A program made the position numbers and the translations under genes. The notes below the pieces were generated by a model. The model made no database searches, was not told where the DNA came from, and saw only the letters and a list, made by a program, of their open reading frames with translations. Below, one piece after another: positions 8,881-17,272 of a stretch of 64,000 bases of DNA (position 1 is its first letter; each line of letters begins with the position of its first letter). The stretch comes from Prauserella isguenensis (GTDB taxonomy: Bacteria > Actinomycetota > Actinomycetes > Mycobacteriales > Pseudonocardiaceae): assembly GCF_014191605.1 (NCBI RefSeq), contig NZ_JACHWU010000002.1, positions 62,001 through 126,000 on the forward strand. The letters are read 5' to 3'.

Positions 8881-9778
8881 GGTCGGCTCCCGTCAGGTTC
8901 AACTGGGCACGTGCCTCGTCCGGGGTGGCGACGGTGCCGCCGAGGCCCTCGACGATGCTCACGGCGCGCTCGACCAGCTGGGCGTTGGTCGCCTTGACGC
9001 CCTTGGCGAGGTACAGGTTGTCCTCGAGGCCGACGCGCACGTGGCCGCCGAGCAGCGCCGACTGTGCCACCCATGGCAGCTGGTTGCGGCCGATCGCGAA
9101 CGAGGCCCATTGCGCGTCCTCGGGCAGCATGTTGACCATCGTCTGCAGCAGCTCGGGGTTCGCCGGGGCGCCGTACGGGATGCCCATGCACAGCTGGAAC
9201 AGCGGCGGCGCGTCGATCAGGCCTTCCTCGATCAGTTTCGTGGCCAGCCACAGTTGTCCGGTGTCGAAGATCTCCAGTTCGGGCTTGACGCCGAGCTCCT
9301 GGATCCGCTTCATACCGGTCCGCAGCATGTCCGGGGTCGACACGTAGAGCTGGCTGCCCTCGCCGAAGTTGAGCGAGCCGCAGTCCTGGGTGCAGATGTC
9401 GGGCAGCAGCTCCTCGACGTGCGGAAGCCGGTCCGTGGCGTTCACGAGGTCGGTGCCGTCGACGGGCTTGAGCGGGTCGTCCTGGTCGAGGAAGAGATCG
9501 CCGCCCATGCCCGCGGTCAGGTTGACGACGACGTCCACACCGGACTCCCGGATGCGACGCACGACCTCGCGGTACAGCGAGACGTCGCGGGATCCCTGGC
9601 CTGTCTCGATGTTGCGCACGTGGATGTGGACGACGGCGGCACCCGCGTTGGCGGCGGCGACGGCGTCGGAGGCGATCTGTGCCGGCGTCACCGGCACGTG
9701 CTCGCTCTTGCCCACGGTGTCACCCGCGCCGGTCAGCGCGGCGGTGACGATGACTCTGTCTCGCATGGAGGGTTTCAC
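8873..9778 (-). CDS. cdhC: BKACE enzyme, probable dehydrocarnitine cleavage enzyme CdhC
   Basis: A 301-residue TIM-barrel protein of the beta-keto acid cleavage enzyme family (formerly DUF849). The zinc-binding HIHVRN motif, the ALTGAGDT start strand, NLTAGMGGD and the LEIFDTGQL strand are visible. CdhC condenses 3-dehydrocarnitine with acetyl-CoA and releases acetoacetate and betainyl-CoA. Substrate choice is inferred from the cdhA and cdhB neighbours, since BKACE members act on many beta-keto acids. The GTG at 9778 overlaps the regulator stop (GTGA), which favours it; an ATG at 9766 is the alternative. Confidence 0.88.
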   Translation of the reverse strand: MKPSMRDRVIVTAALTGAGDTVGKSEHVPVTPAQIASDAVAAANAGAAVVHIHVRNIETGQGSRDVSLYREVVRRIRESGVDVVVNLTAGMGGDLFLDQDDPLKPVDGTDLVNATDRLPHVEELLPDICTQDCGSLNFGEGSQLYVSTPDMLRTGMKRIQELGVKPELEIFDTGQLWLATKLIEEGLIDAPPLFQLCMGIPYGAPANPELLQTMVNMLPEDAQWASFAIGRNQLPWVAQSALLGGHVRVGLEDNLYLAKGVKATNAQLVERAVSIVEGLGGTVATPDEARAQLNLTGADRA

Positions 9779-10629
9779 AATCCTTTTCCGGCGATGGTGC
9801 GGTCGATGAAGTCCTTGAGGTGCTCACGCATGGCCTCGACCGAACTGCCCGGTTTGCCGGTGAGCACCTGGATGCCGAGCCCGTCCACGAGCGCGCTCAG
9901 CTGGGTGGTGATCGCGTCGGGGTCCCGCTCCGCGAAGACGCCCTGCTCCTGTCCACGCCGGATCGTCATCGCGATCGTGTGGAACCACCGGTCGTAGGAG
10001 TCCCAGTAGAGACCGCGCATCTCGGGGTTGAGCGCGGACTCGTTCCACACCTGCAGCCAGACCGACCACTCGTCGTGGAGCAGACCGTCGGTGGGCAGTT
10101 GCAGCTCGACGAGCCGCAACAGCCGTTCGTAGGCGTTGTCGATCGTGTGCAGCTCGGCGACCTGTCGGTCGAACGCGAGCTTGACGTTCCGCCGCAACGC
10201 TTCGGTGAGCACGGCCTTCTTGGTGGGGAAGTGGTAGTGGATGCTCGCCGCGCTCTGGCCGCACGCCTTGGCGATGTCGGCGATACGCACGTGGTGGTAG
10301 CCACGCTCGGCGATGAGCTCCCACGCGGTTTCCAGGATTCTCCTGCGGGTCTCCGGTTGTGGACCGTCCTGTGTGGAGCTCGCCGACGGGGCGGGCACCG
10401 CGGTGACGGTCACGGCGTCGTCGCTGCCGTTCAGCAGCCAGTTCACCGTGACACCGGAGTGTTCGGCGATCCGGACGAGTTCGTGGGGCGAGAACCTGCG
10501 GGTTCCCTTGAGCGATTTGGACAGTTTCGTTTCGTCCAGTCCGATCGCCGTCGCGAACTCACGTTGTGCGCCGGGCTTCGCGGGGAGCAGTCCCCGGATG
10601 CGGTCGCGCAGTCCGTCCGTTTCGGCCAT
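9775..10629 (-). CDS. Regulator with an XRE-type HTH fused to a TetR repressor
   Basis: A 284-residue protein with two DNA-binding domains. Residues 1-70 look like an XRE/Cro-type HTH ([25 protein letters not shown], then a [12 protein letters not shown] end). A 20-residue linker follows, then a TetR N-domain at about 94-140 ([43 protein letters not shown]) and a BetI-like C-domain. It is the first gene of the carnitine operon and overlaps cdhC, so it probably represses its own operon. Two distinct palindromes precede it, one over the -35 box. The double-HTH layout is uncommon for TetR proteins. Confidence 0.88.
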   Translation of the reverse strand: MAETDGLRDRIRGLLPAKPGAQREFATAIGLDETKLSKSLKGTRRFSPHELVRIAEHSGVTVNWLLNGSDDAVTVTAVPAPSASSTQDGPQPETRRRILETAWELIAERGYHHVRIADIAKACGQSAASIHYHFPTKKAVLTEALRRNVKLAFDRQVAELHTIDNAYERLLRLVELQLPTDGLLHDEWSVWLQVWNESALNPEMRGLYWDSYDRWFHTIAMTIRRGQEQGVFAERDPDAITTQLSALVDGLGIQVLTGKPGSSVEAMREHLKDFIDRTIAGKGL

Positions 10630-10637
10630 GTCGCGGG

Positions 10638-10690
10638 ACCGTAGTAATCCCTTGCGGTGATCGCAAGGGGCTGACTGGTAAATCAGTCAG
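10638..10690 (-). promoter_or_regulatory. Carnitine operon promoter with two different palindromes
   Basis: Read on the minus strand, TTGCGA (10661-10666) and TACGGT (10638-10643) are spaced by 17 bases, a good sigma70-type promoter that would start transcription about 2 bases before the regulator ATG. Palindrome 1, CCTTGCG-N5-CGCAAGG (10650-10668), covers the -35 box. Palindrome 2, CTGACTG-N6-CAGTCAG (10671-10690), lies directly upstream; its shape is that of TetR operators. Two operators in front of a regulator with two HTH domains suggest that each domain has its own site (inference). Confidence 0.75.
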
Positions 10691-10844
10691 GCGCAAGTCT
10701 GTGAACTGCGTCTATGTGCGCAAGGAGGTGTGGGTCACCGCCATGCGGGTAGCGCGGTGCAGGTGGTCGCCGCGTGGCCGGGAACGTGTGCCGGCCTCGA
10801 AGAATCGGCGCACGGCTTCGTCGTGGTCGCATAGTGTGTCGTGC

Positions 10845-12407
10845 ATGGGAACTACGGACACCGCGCGCACGACACGACGGAACGCCGAAGCGGAGGCCGG
10901 GGGCTTCGCGGATCTGGTGAGCAGCCCGTTCCGCATCGACAGGGATCGCATCGCCGCGTCGCCGTACTTCGCCCGGTTGTCCGGCGTCACCCAGGTGGTC
11001 AGCACCGGTGGGTCGGGGTTGTTGCACAACCGGCTCACCCACAGTCTGAAGGTCGCGCAGGTGGCGCGGGCGATCGCGGAACGGCTCGGCGCCGACGGGG
11101 AGGCGAGCGCGGTCGTCGGCAAGCTCGGCGGGTGTGACCCGGATGTCGCGGAGGCGGCGGCGCTCGGCCACGACCTGGGGCACCCGCCGTTCGGGCATCT
11201 CGGCGAGCAGGTCCTGGATCGCATCGCGCGGCGGAGGTACGGCCTGTCCGACGGATTCGAGGGCAACGCGCAGACGTTCCGGATCGTGACGACCACAGAG
11301 GTGGGCGGCCCGACGCCCGAGGGGCTGAATCTGACGACGGCCACCCGCGCCGCGCTGCTCAAGTACCCGTGGCTGCGGCTGCACCGCCCCGAACCGCACC
11401 CGGCGACGATGGACGAACCGCCGCGTGGCGCGGCCGAAGGGGAGGAGGCGGGCACCGGGTCGGCCAAGTTCTCGGCGTACGTCACCGAGCTCGACGACGT
11501 CCACCAGGCCCGCGCGCCGTTCTCCGACCTCGTCGAACCGTGGCAGCAGACCGTCGAGGCGTCGGTGATGGATCTCGCCGACGACATCGCCTACGCGATC
11601 CACGACCTGCAGGATTTCCATCGGATCGGGGTGTTGCAGCACGCGTCGGTGGCGACGGAGTTGGGCCGGTGGCTCGCCGAGCCGGGTGCATTCGCGGCGC
11701 TGTCGGACGAGACGTTGCGCGAGGTGCACGGTCGTCCCGGTCGGTCGCTGGAGTCGTTGCGGCGGCGGTTGCACGCCAAGGACGCGTGGATCGCCGACGA
11801 CGCGGTGTTCGCCGGAGCGGTGGCCCGGGTTCAGCATCAGCTCGTCGACGGTCTGCTGGCGAGCCCGTTCGACGGCTCGGTCGAGGCCGAACAGGCGATG
11901 GCGACGTTCTCCGCGGGGTGGACGGCGCGGCTGGCCGACGGTGTGATCATCACCCCGTCGCCGACGACCCGCAGCGGCCACGTGACGTTGCGGCAGCCGC
12001 AGTGGCACGAGGTGCAGGTGCTGAAGTTCGTGCACCGGCAGTTCGTGTTGCAGCGGCCGGACTTCGCGTTGCATCAGCGCGGGCAGGCCGCCCTGCTGAC
12101 GTCCCTTGTGGACGCACTCGACAGCTGGCTCGGCGACCGCGACGAGGCCGACCGGCTGCCCCGCAAGCTGCACGACCTGGTCGCGCTGGCCAGCAACGAG
12201 TACGGCCGGTTGGTGCGCGAGAGCCCGGAGCTGCTGGTCGGCGCGACGGGGGAGAGGATCGAGGGCGCCGACGCCGTACGCGGGCTGGCGCGCGGCCGTG
12301 CGGTGGTCGACTTCGTCGCCTCGCTGACCGACGCGCAGGCCGCGACCATGCTCGAGGCCATCACCGGCCGTGGCGGCCAGCCGTGGTCGGATTCGTTCGT
12401 CCTGTGA
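10845..12407 (+). CDS. dgt: Deoxyguanosinetriphosphate triphosphohydrolase (dGTPase)
   Basis: A 520-residue HD-domain enzyme that removes triphosphate from dGTP and related dNTPs. The metal ligands are seen in HNRLTHSLKVAQ, LGHDLGHPPFGHLGE and DLADDIAYAIHDLQD, in family order. The region AKFSAYVTELDDVHQARAPFSDL is typical for actinobacterial members. The ATG at 10845 follows TAGTGT (10832-10837) by 7 bases, which fits a leaderless transcript. An in-frame ATG at 10743 behind AAGGAGGT (10720-10727) would add 34 Arg/Ser-rich residues; its 15-base spacing and odd composition argue against it. Confidence 0.92.
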   Translation: MGTTDTARTTRRNAEAEAGGFADLVSSPFRIDRDRIAASPYFARLSGVTQVVSTGGSGLLHNRLTHSLKVAQVARAIAERLGADGEASAVVGKLGGCDPDVAEAAALGHDLGHPPFGHLGEQVLDRIARRRYGLSDGFEGNAQTFRIVTTTEVGGPTPEGLNLTTATRAALLKYPWLRLHRPEPHPATMDEPPRGAAEGEEAGTGSAKFSAYVTELDDVHQARAPFSDLVEPWQQTVEASVMDLADDIAYAIHDLQDFHRIGVLQHASVATELGRWLAEPGAFAALSDETLREVHGRPGRSLESLRRRLHAKDAWIADDAVFAGAVARVQHQLVDGLLASPFDGSVEAEQAMATFSAGWTARLADGVIITPSPTTRSGHVTLRQPQWHEVQVLKFVHRQFVLQRPDFALHQRGQAALLTSLVDALDSWLGDRDEADRLPRKLHDLVALASNEYGRLVRESPELLVGATGERIEGADAVRGLARGRAVVDFVASLTDAQAATMLEAITGRGGQPWSDSFVL

Positions 12408-12544
12408 CGACCGCCCGGCCGTGTACTGGGCCCCGGCGGCGGCCACCGGCATCACGGGCGCACCGTCGGCGTCACCGACGTCCGACCCGCATCCGCTCAG
12501 AATCCCGTCGAACGACACCGGGTGTCCGCCGCCGTCGGCCCTGA

Positions 12545-12688
12545 CGACAGGCGAGCCACGCTGTCGTCCAGCGCACGGGGTTCACACGCGAAGGCGTACT
12601 GCGTGATCACGTCTTCACCGACGGAGCCTGGCAGGACGCGGTGCCGCACTCCCTGCTCCTCGACGGGTGGGGCGCTCTCCGGGAATGA
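12545..12688 (+). pseudogene. Remnant: C-terminal piece of a GNAT acetyltransferase
   Basis: After an in-frame TGA at 12542-12544, 47 codons read SHAVVQRTGFTREGVLRDHV and then FTDGAWQDAVPHSLLLDGW to a TGA at 12686-12688. R-x-GFxxEGVLRDHVF is the usual end of RimJ/RimL-type GNAT N-acetyltransferases. No start codon or acetyl-CoA-binding loop (RxxGxG/A) was found in the preceding 140 bases in any frame, so this is a leftover tail. The rest of the 357-base stretch 12408-12764 shows no gene that I can support. Confidence 0.6.
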
Positions 12689-12764
12689 ACCCGTGGCGTT
12701 CGCGGGGCGCCCGCGCGCCCCACACGTGACGCCTCCGCGCGCAACTCCGGGAGGTCCACATACG

Positions 12765-13439
12765 GTGACGCCCATGGCACGGGTGCGGCAGGTCGGCGGT
12801 GGCGGGAAGGCCGTCGAGGTGGAGCCGGAACGGCTCGCCGGCTGGTTCGACCGGTTCGCCGCGCGCAACGGCGGTGCCGCGTCGACTCGCGTGACGTCGA
12901 CGCGGGTGGTCGTGACCGCGGGCGACGGCACGACGGCCACCGTCGACGTGCCGTTCCCGCCGCTGGAGGCCGGTCGCGGCGACAGTGAGGGCCTCGCCGT
13001 CGCCGCGCTCATCGACCACGTGACCGTCCGCAGGCGGATCGGCCTGCTGCTGGTGCGGCTCGGTGCGCACAGTGTGGGCATCGCCGAGGGAGCGGACGTC
13101 GTCGTCTCGCGGACCGACCGGCACCTCGTGCACGGGCGCAATGCCGCGGGCGGCTGGTCGCAGCAACGCTTCGCCCGGCGCAGGGACGGTCAGGTCCGGC
13201 AGGCGCTGCGTGCGACGGCAGCCGACGCGGCCGACGTCCTCGGTGGGGCGGTGTCCGAACTGGACGGTGTGGTGCTCGGCGGTGATCGCGCGGCCCTCGA
13301 CGAGTTGCGCGACGACCCGCGCCTGCGGCCGGTCTTCGCTCTGGCCTCGTCCCGCGTCCTCGACGTGGCCGAGCCCCGCCGCGCCGTGCTGGACGAGGCG
13401 GCCCGGCGGGCGCGTGCCGTCGAGGTGATCATCCGGTGA
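12765..13439 (+). CDS. acVLRF1-type peptidyl-tRNA hydrolase/release factor
   Basis: A protein of about 224 residues. The hallmark of the actinobacterial VLRF1 family (relatives of eRF1 and Vms1) is visible: a LVRLGAHSVGIAEG strand, then HGRNAAGGWSQQRFARRR with the GGWSQQ catalytic-loop glutamine at about residue 129. Such proteins release peptides from peptidyl-tRNA on stalled or split ribosomes. GTG 12765 is preferred because GGGAGG ends 10 bases before it; ATG 12774 is in the same frame but 19 bases away. An ABC-F translation factor follows 175 bases later. Confidence 0.87.
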   Translation: MTPMARVRQVGGGGKAVEVEPERLAGWFDRFAARNGGAASTRVTSTRVVVTAGDGTTATVDVPFPPLEAGRGDSEGLAVAALIDHVTVRRRIGLLLVRLGAHSVGIAEGADVVVSRTDRHLVHGRNAAGGWSQQRFARRRDGQVRQALRATAADAADVLGGAVSELDGVVLGGDRAALDELRDDPRLRPVFALASSRVLDVAEPRRAVLDEAARRARAVEVIIR

Positions 13440-13479
13440 CCGCGGTCACCGTGGCCGAAACCCCGTTGCGGGCGCCCCG

Positions 13480-13560
13480 TACACTTGGATCCGTGGTCGT
13501 TCTGCTGGAGTAGCCCTCACGCCGTGCCCGTGCGCCTGCGCCCCGTGTGCGCCGCACGCG
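13480..13560 (+). promoter_or_regulatory. Leader of the ABC-F gene: promoter box, 6-residue ORF, hairpin
   Basis: TACACT (13480-13485) is followed after 7 bases by a GTG at 13493. The reading frame GTG-GTC-GTT-CTG-CTG-GAG-TAG (13493-13513) would encode VVLLE after the start Met, as the first codons of a leaderless mRNA. A 7-bp hairpin (13544-13550 with 13554-13560, loop GCC) lies between it and the ABC-F start. Antibiotic-resistance ABC-F genes are often controlled by ribosome stalling on such leader ORFs; that this one works so is inference. Confidence 0.5.
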
Positions 13561-13614
13561 CGGGCGGCCTGCACGGACGTCTCCACCTTCCGAACCGACG
13601 CCACGGAGTTCCCT

Positions 13615-15243
13615 GTGATCACGGCTACCGGCCTGCAACTGCGCGCGGGCTCGCGCATCCTCCTCGACGACACGACCCTGCGGATCCAGCCGGGTGACCG
13701 CATCGGCCTGGTCGGCCGCAACGGTGCGGGCAAGACCACCACGCTCAAGGTCCTCGCGGGCGAAGGGGAGCCGTACGCGGGCGAGGTCACCGTCGGCGGC
13801 GAGGTCGGCTACCTGCCGCAGGACCCCCGCGAGGGCGATCTGTCGGTGTTGGCGAAGAACCGCGTGCTGTCGGCCCGCGGGCTCGACAAGATCCTCCGCG
13901 ACATGGAGAAGGCGCAGACGGCGATGGCCGAGCTCGTCGACGACGGCGAGCGGGACAAGGCCGTGCGCAAGTACGGCAGGCTCGAGGAACGATTCTCCTC
14001 GCTCGGCGGCTACGCGGCCGAGAGCGAGGCCGCCCGCATCTGTGCCAACCTGGGTCTCGAGGAACGGATCCTCGACCAGCCGCTGCAGACCCTGTCGGGT
14101 GGACAGCGCAGGCGCGTGGAGCTCGCGCGGATCCTGTTCGCCGCCTCCGAGTCCGGCGCGGGCGGCAAGTCCGGCACGATGCTGTTGCTCGACGAGCCGA
14201 CCAACCACCTCGACGCCGACTCGATCAGCTGGCTGCGAGGCTTCCTCAAGGCCCACGAGGGCGGACTGGTCGTCATCAGCCACGACGTCGATCTGCTCGA
14301 CGAGGTCGTCAACAAGGTGTGGTTCCTCGACGCCACCCGCGGCGAGCTCGACGCCTACAACATGAACTGGAAGCGCTACCAGGAGGCGCGCGCGACCGAC
14401 GAGAAGCGTCGCCGTCGCGAACGAGCCAACGCCGAGAAGAAGGCGAGCGCGCTGCAGCAGCAGGCCGCCAAGCTCGGCGCGAAGGCGACCAAGGCCGTGG
14501 CCGCGAAGAACATGGCACGCCGCGCCGACGAGATGCTGTCGAACCTCGACGAGGAGCGGCAGGCCGATAAGGTCGCGAAGATCAAGTTCCCGGCGCCGGC
14601 CCCCTGCGGCAAGACTCCGCTCACCGCTGAGGAGCTGTCCAAGTCGTACGGTTCGCTCGAGATCTTCACCGGCGTCGACCTGGCCATCGACCGCGGCTCG
14701 AAGGTCGTCGTGCTGGGCCTCAACGGCGCGGGAAAGACGACCCTGCTGCGCCTGCTCGGTGGCATGGAGAAACCCGACACCGGCTCCATGGTCCCCGGCC
14801 ACGGGCTGCGACTCGGCTACTACGCCCAGGAGCACGAAACGCTCGACCACGACGCGTCGGTGTGGGAGAACATCCGGCACCTCGCCCCCGACACGGGTGC
14901 GCAGGAGTTGCGCACGCTGCTCGGGTCGTTCCTGTTCTCCGGTGAGCAGCTCGACCAGCCCGCCGGAACGCTGTCCGGCGGGGAGAAGACGCGGCTCGCG
15001 TTGGCCGGGCTCGTGTCCAGCGCCGCGAACGTGCTGCTGCTCGACGAGCCGACGAACAACCTGGACCCGGCCAGCCGCGAACAGGTGCTCGACGCGCTGC
15101 GCAGCTACACTGGGGCCGTCGTGCTCGTCACCCACGACCCGGGCGCGGTCGAGGCACTGGAACCGGAACGGGTGATCCTCCTGCCGGACGGCACGGAAGA
15201 TCATTGGTCGGCCGATTATCTGGAACTGGTCCAGCTCGCCTGA
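13615..15243 (+). CDS. ABC-F family ribosome-acting ATPase
   Basis: A 542-residue soluble protein with two ABC domains and no membrane segment. Walker A motifs are GRNGAGKTT (about residue 35) and GLNGAGKTT (about 370); signatures are LSGGQRRR and LSGGEKTR; the Walker B motifs read LLLDEPTNHLD and LLLDEPTNNLD, as in ABC-F. A basic, coiled linker (DEKRRRRERANAEKKASALQ onward) joins them. ABC-F proteins bind the ribosomal E site and rescue stalled or drug-bound ribosomes. The GTG at 13615 has only a weak GGAG upstream. Neighbouring acVLRF1 suggests a shared role in translation quality control. Confidence 0.92.
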   Translation: MITATGLQLRAGSRILLDDTTLRIQPGDRIGLVGRNGAGKTTTLKVLAGEGEPYAGEVTVGGEVGYLPQDPREGDLSVLAKNRVLSARGLDKILRDMEKAQTAMAELVDDGERDKAVRKYGRLEERFSSLGGYAAESEAARICANLGLEERILDQPLQTLSGGQRRRVELARILFAASESGAGGKSGTMLLLDEPTNHLDADSISWLRGFLKAHEGGLVVISHDVDLLDEVVNKVWFLDATRGELDAYNMNWKRYQEARATDEKRRRRERANAEKKASALQQQAAKLGAKATKAVAAKNMARRADEMLSNLDEERQADKVAKIKFPAPAPCGKTPLTAEELSKSYGSLEIFTGVDLAIDRGSKVVVLGLNGAGKTTLLRLLGGMEKPDTGSMVPGHGLRLGYYAQEHETLDHDASVWENIRHLAPDTGAQELRTLLGSFLFSGEQLDQPAGTLSGGEKTRLALAGLVSSAANVLLLDEPTNNLDPASREQVLDALRSYTGAVVLVTHDPGAVEALEPERVILLPDGTEDHWSADYLELVQLA

Positions 15244-15258
15244 CGACAACCGCCACCG

Positions 15259-15281
15259 CGGGGCCGTTTCCGCCCCGTTTT
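15259..15281 (+). terminator. Rho-independent terminator after the ABC-F gene
   Basis: CGGGGC (15259-15264) pairs with GCCCCG (15272-15277) around a seven-base loop and is followed by TTTT (15278-15281). It begins 16 bases after the ABC-F stop. Confidence 0.8.
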
Positions 15282-15488
15282 CGTGGTCGGCGTCTCCTCG
15301 TTGACGATCAGCCAGGAATCCCGACTGATCATTAGTTGACGTGCACAAATACCGGATCGGCGCAACATTTCCGCGCTTCTACCGCGTTTTGCCGTTCTCG
15401 TCTGGCATTCCGGCCGTACGTGTTCGATCATTGCGACCACGGGGGTCGAATGTGGCCCAGAACACGAATAGGCGGAAGGTGGATCGAC

Positions 15489-15698
15489 GTGGTTGACCTC
15501 AAGAAGGGCGCGCGTATCACCGGAAACACGCGTGACAAGCTCGCCGCCGACCTGAAGAAGAAGTACGAGAAGGGTGCGAGCATCCGGTCGCTGGCCGAAT
15601 CGACCGGCCGGTCCTACGGCTTCGTGCACCGCGTGCTGTCCGAGTCGGGCGTGCAGCTTCGGGGGCGCGGCGGCGCCACGCGTGCCAAGAAGAAGTAG
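15489..15698 (+). CDS. Small basic helix-turn-helix protein conserved in actinobacteria
   Basis: A 69-residue, Lys/Arg-rich protein. Residues 1-12 read VDLKKGARITG after the start, a helix rich in Lys follows, and residues 29-53 form an HTH (GASIRSLAESTGRSYGFVHRVL) similar to resolvase/MarR-like HTH_29 motifs. The end GRGGATRAKKK is a typical DNA-backbone-binding tail. GTG 15489 is chosen because GGAAGG lies 10 bases upstream. I recognise it as a widely conserved actinobacterial small DNA-binding protein, but its target is not known to me. The 245 bases in front are markedly AT-richer than the rest and probably hold its promoter. Confidence 0.8.
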   Translation: MVDLKKGARITGNTRDKLAADLKKKYEKGASIRSLAESTGRSYGFVHRVLSESGVQLRGRGGATRAKKK

Positions 15699-15703
15699 CG
15701 GCC

Positions 15704-17101
15704 TCACGACGTGGGCGTAGCAGACCTCCGCGCCTCGTCCCCGTCGCCAGGGTCGTCGTCCTGTGCGGAGCTGCCGGCCGGACTCCCGCCCGGGCCGACA
15801 CGTTCCGGGAGGCCGGGCTGACGACGGTGCTCGCGGAGGCGGCGGTGCTCGCGGAGGCACAGCATCGCGCCGAGCAGGACGGCCGGATAGAGGAGGTAAC
15901 CGAATCTCGTCGCCGGAGTGAGCAGCGTGAACGCGCCGAGCCCGACGGCAATGCGCAGCATGGCGTCGGCGCCGTCGAGCGGCGGGCGGACCACCAGCCA
16001 ACACGTGATCGTCAGCGCCGCGAGGCCGAGTAGCACGAACGCGATCACCTCGCCCGCGGTGCCCGTGGCGGCGATGAGATGACCCGGCAGCGGGCTGGCT
16101 GCCGGTGACGAGACCGCGCCGAGCCCGGCCGGAAACCGCAGCACGTGCTCGGCCATGGCCTGTGCGTCGACGAGCACGGCCGGGAGGTGCACCGCGGCGC
16201 AGGTCACCGTGAACACACCGCAGAACCGGGCAAGCGCGCCCGCGCCGAGGCGCGCGCACACGAGCGTGCCCCCGACGACCGCGGCGGGCAGTACGATCAG
16301 CTTCGCGCTGGTGACCAGCGCCAGTACGAGTGCGGCCCACAGCGGGCGGTCGACCGCGGCGAGCGTCGTTCCGAGGATCAACAGGCCGGCGATCGCCAGG
16401 TCCGGACCTGCCGTGGCCCAGGTCAGGGCTGTCAGTGGAAACACCGCGGCGAGCTGCGCTGCGCGGACGGGAATGCGCGGACGGCCGAGCAGTCGCCACG
16501 CGCCCCAGACACATGCCACGGCGGCGAGCGCGAACAGCAGCCGGGCATCGGTGAGCAGATCGCCGGCCGGGCTGCCGCCGAACCATGCCCGGGGCAACCC
16601 GAACAGCGGCATCACGGGCCCGTAGGGCGTGTAGTCGTCGACCACGGGCGGCCTGCCGAGCGCGGTGACGTCGACGTAGGGCGTGCCTGTCGTGGTCAGC
16701 AGCTCGGCCGACCGTTCGATCACCCACACCTCGGGCTGGGCCGACCAACGCCCGGGGTCGGGACTCCAGTCACCGCCGGTGAGGCGCTGGACGAGGAGCG
16801 TGCCCAGTGGGGCGAGCATGCCCAGCGCGCCGATGACGCCGACGCCGGTCCAGCGGGAGGCCCACCGGCCGGTTGCGCGAGGGGAGAGGCGCAACCACAG
16901 CGTGTGGGCGAGGGCCAGGCCGTAGGCTGCGACGGCGAACCCGGCCCACACACGGAACCCGTAGTGCTTGTCGGTCAGGGCCAGGGCGAGGGCGTAACCG
17001 CTGCACAGCGCGTAGAGCACGAGGTCGAGCCGCAGTGGACGACCGGACGGCCCCTCGTCCCAGCTCACGCGTATCCAGTCTCCGGTGAGGCGCCTGCCCA
17101 T
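15704..17101 (-). CDS. Polytopic membrane glycosyltransferase, GT87/mannosyltransferase-like
   Basis: A 465-residue membrane protein with about ten hydrophobic helices. Large loops carry WSPDPGRWSAQPEVWVIER and PYVDVTALGRPPVVDDYTPYGPVMPLFGLPRAW; the D-D/Y-x-PYGP pattern in the first long loop is that of actinobacterial GT87/DUF2029 proteins, which use polyprenyl-phosphate sugars (often mannose) for envelope glycans. The C-terminal 50 residues are polar. The segment LREHRRLREHRR comes from an 18-bp tandem duplication near 15825-15860. The stop is 6 bases from the convergent HTH gene. Donor and acceptor cannot be told from sequence. Confidence 0.75.
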   Translation of the reverse strand: MGRRLTGDWIRVSWDEGPSGRPLRLDLVLYALCSGYALALALTDKHYGFRVWAGFAVAAYGLALAHTLWLRLSPRATGRWASRWTGVGVIGALGMLAPLGTLLVQRLTGGDWSPDPGRWSAQPEVWVIERSAELLTTTGTPYVDVTALGRPPVVDDYTPYGPVMPLFGLPRAWFGGSPAGDLLTDARLLFALAAVACVWGAWRLLGRPRIPVRAAQLAAVFPLTALTWATAGPDLAIAGLLILGTTLAAVDRPLWAALVLALVTSAKLIVLPAAVVGGTLVCARLGAGALARFCGVFTVTCAAVHLPAVLVDAQAMAEHVLRFPAGLGAVSSPAASPLPGHLIAATGTAGEVIAFVLLGLAALTITCWLVVRPPLDGADAMLRIAVGLGAFTLLTPATRFGYLLYPAVLLGAMLCLREHRRLREHRRQPGLPERVGPGGSPAGSSAQDDDPGDGDEARRSATPTS

Positions 17102-17272
17102 GACGTGTCAGGTTAGGCGACAGGTCACAGCGCCGGGGAGGCAGCCGGGAATCCGTGTCGTCGATCGGGAAGGATCATGTGCCCGACGGTGTTGTGCAGG
17201 ACATATGCCGGCCGTAGCTCGACCAATGTCGAGGGTTGGTGTGGACGGGAAGGGTGGACGGGAGACGCGGTG

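Noticed and set aside
10683-12518. Long minus-strand frames opposite dgt, and a 44-codon minus frame at 10712-10846.
   Set aside because: The long ones mirror dgt. The short one has no ribosome binding site, no recognisable pattern and overlaps the dgt promoter.
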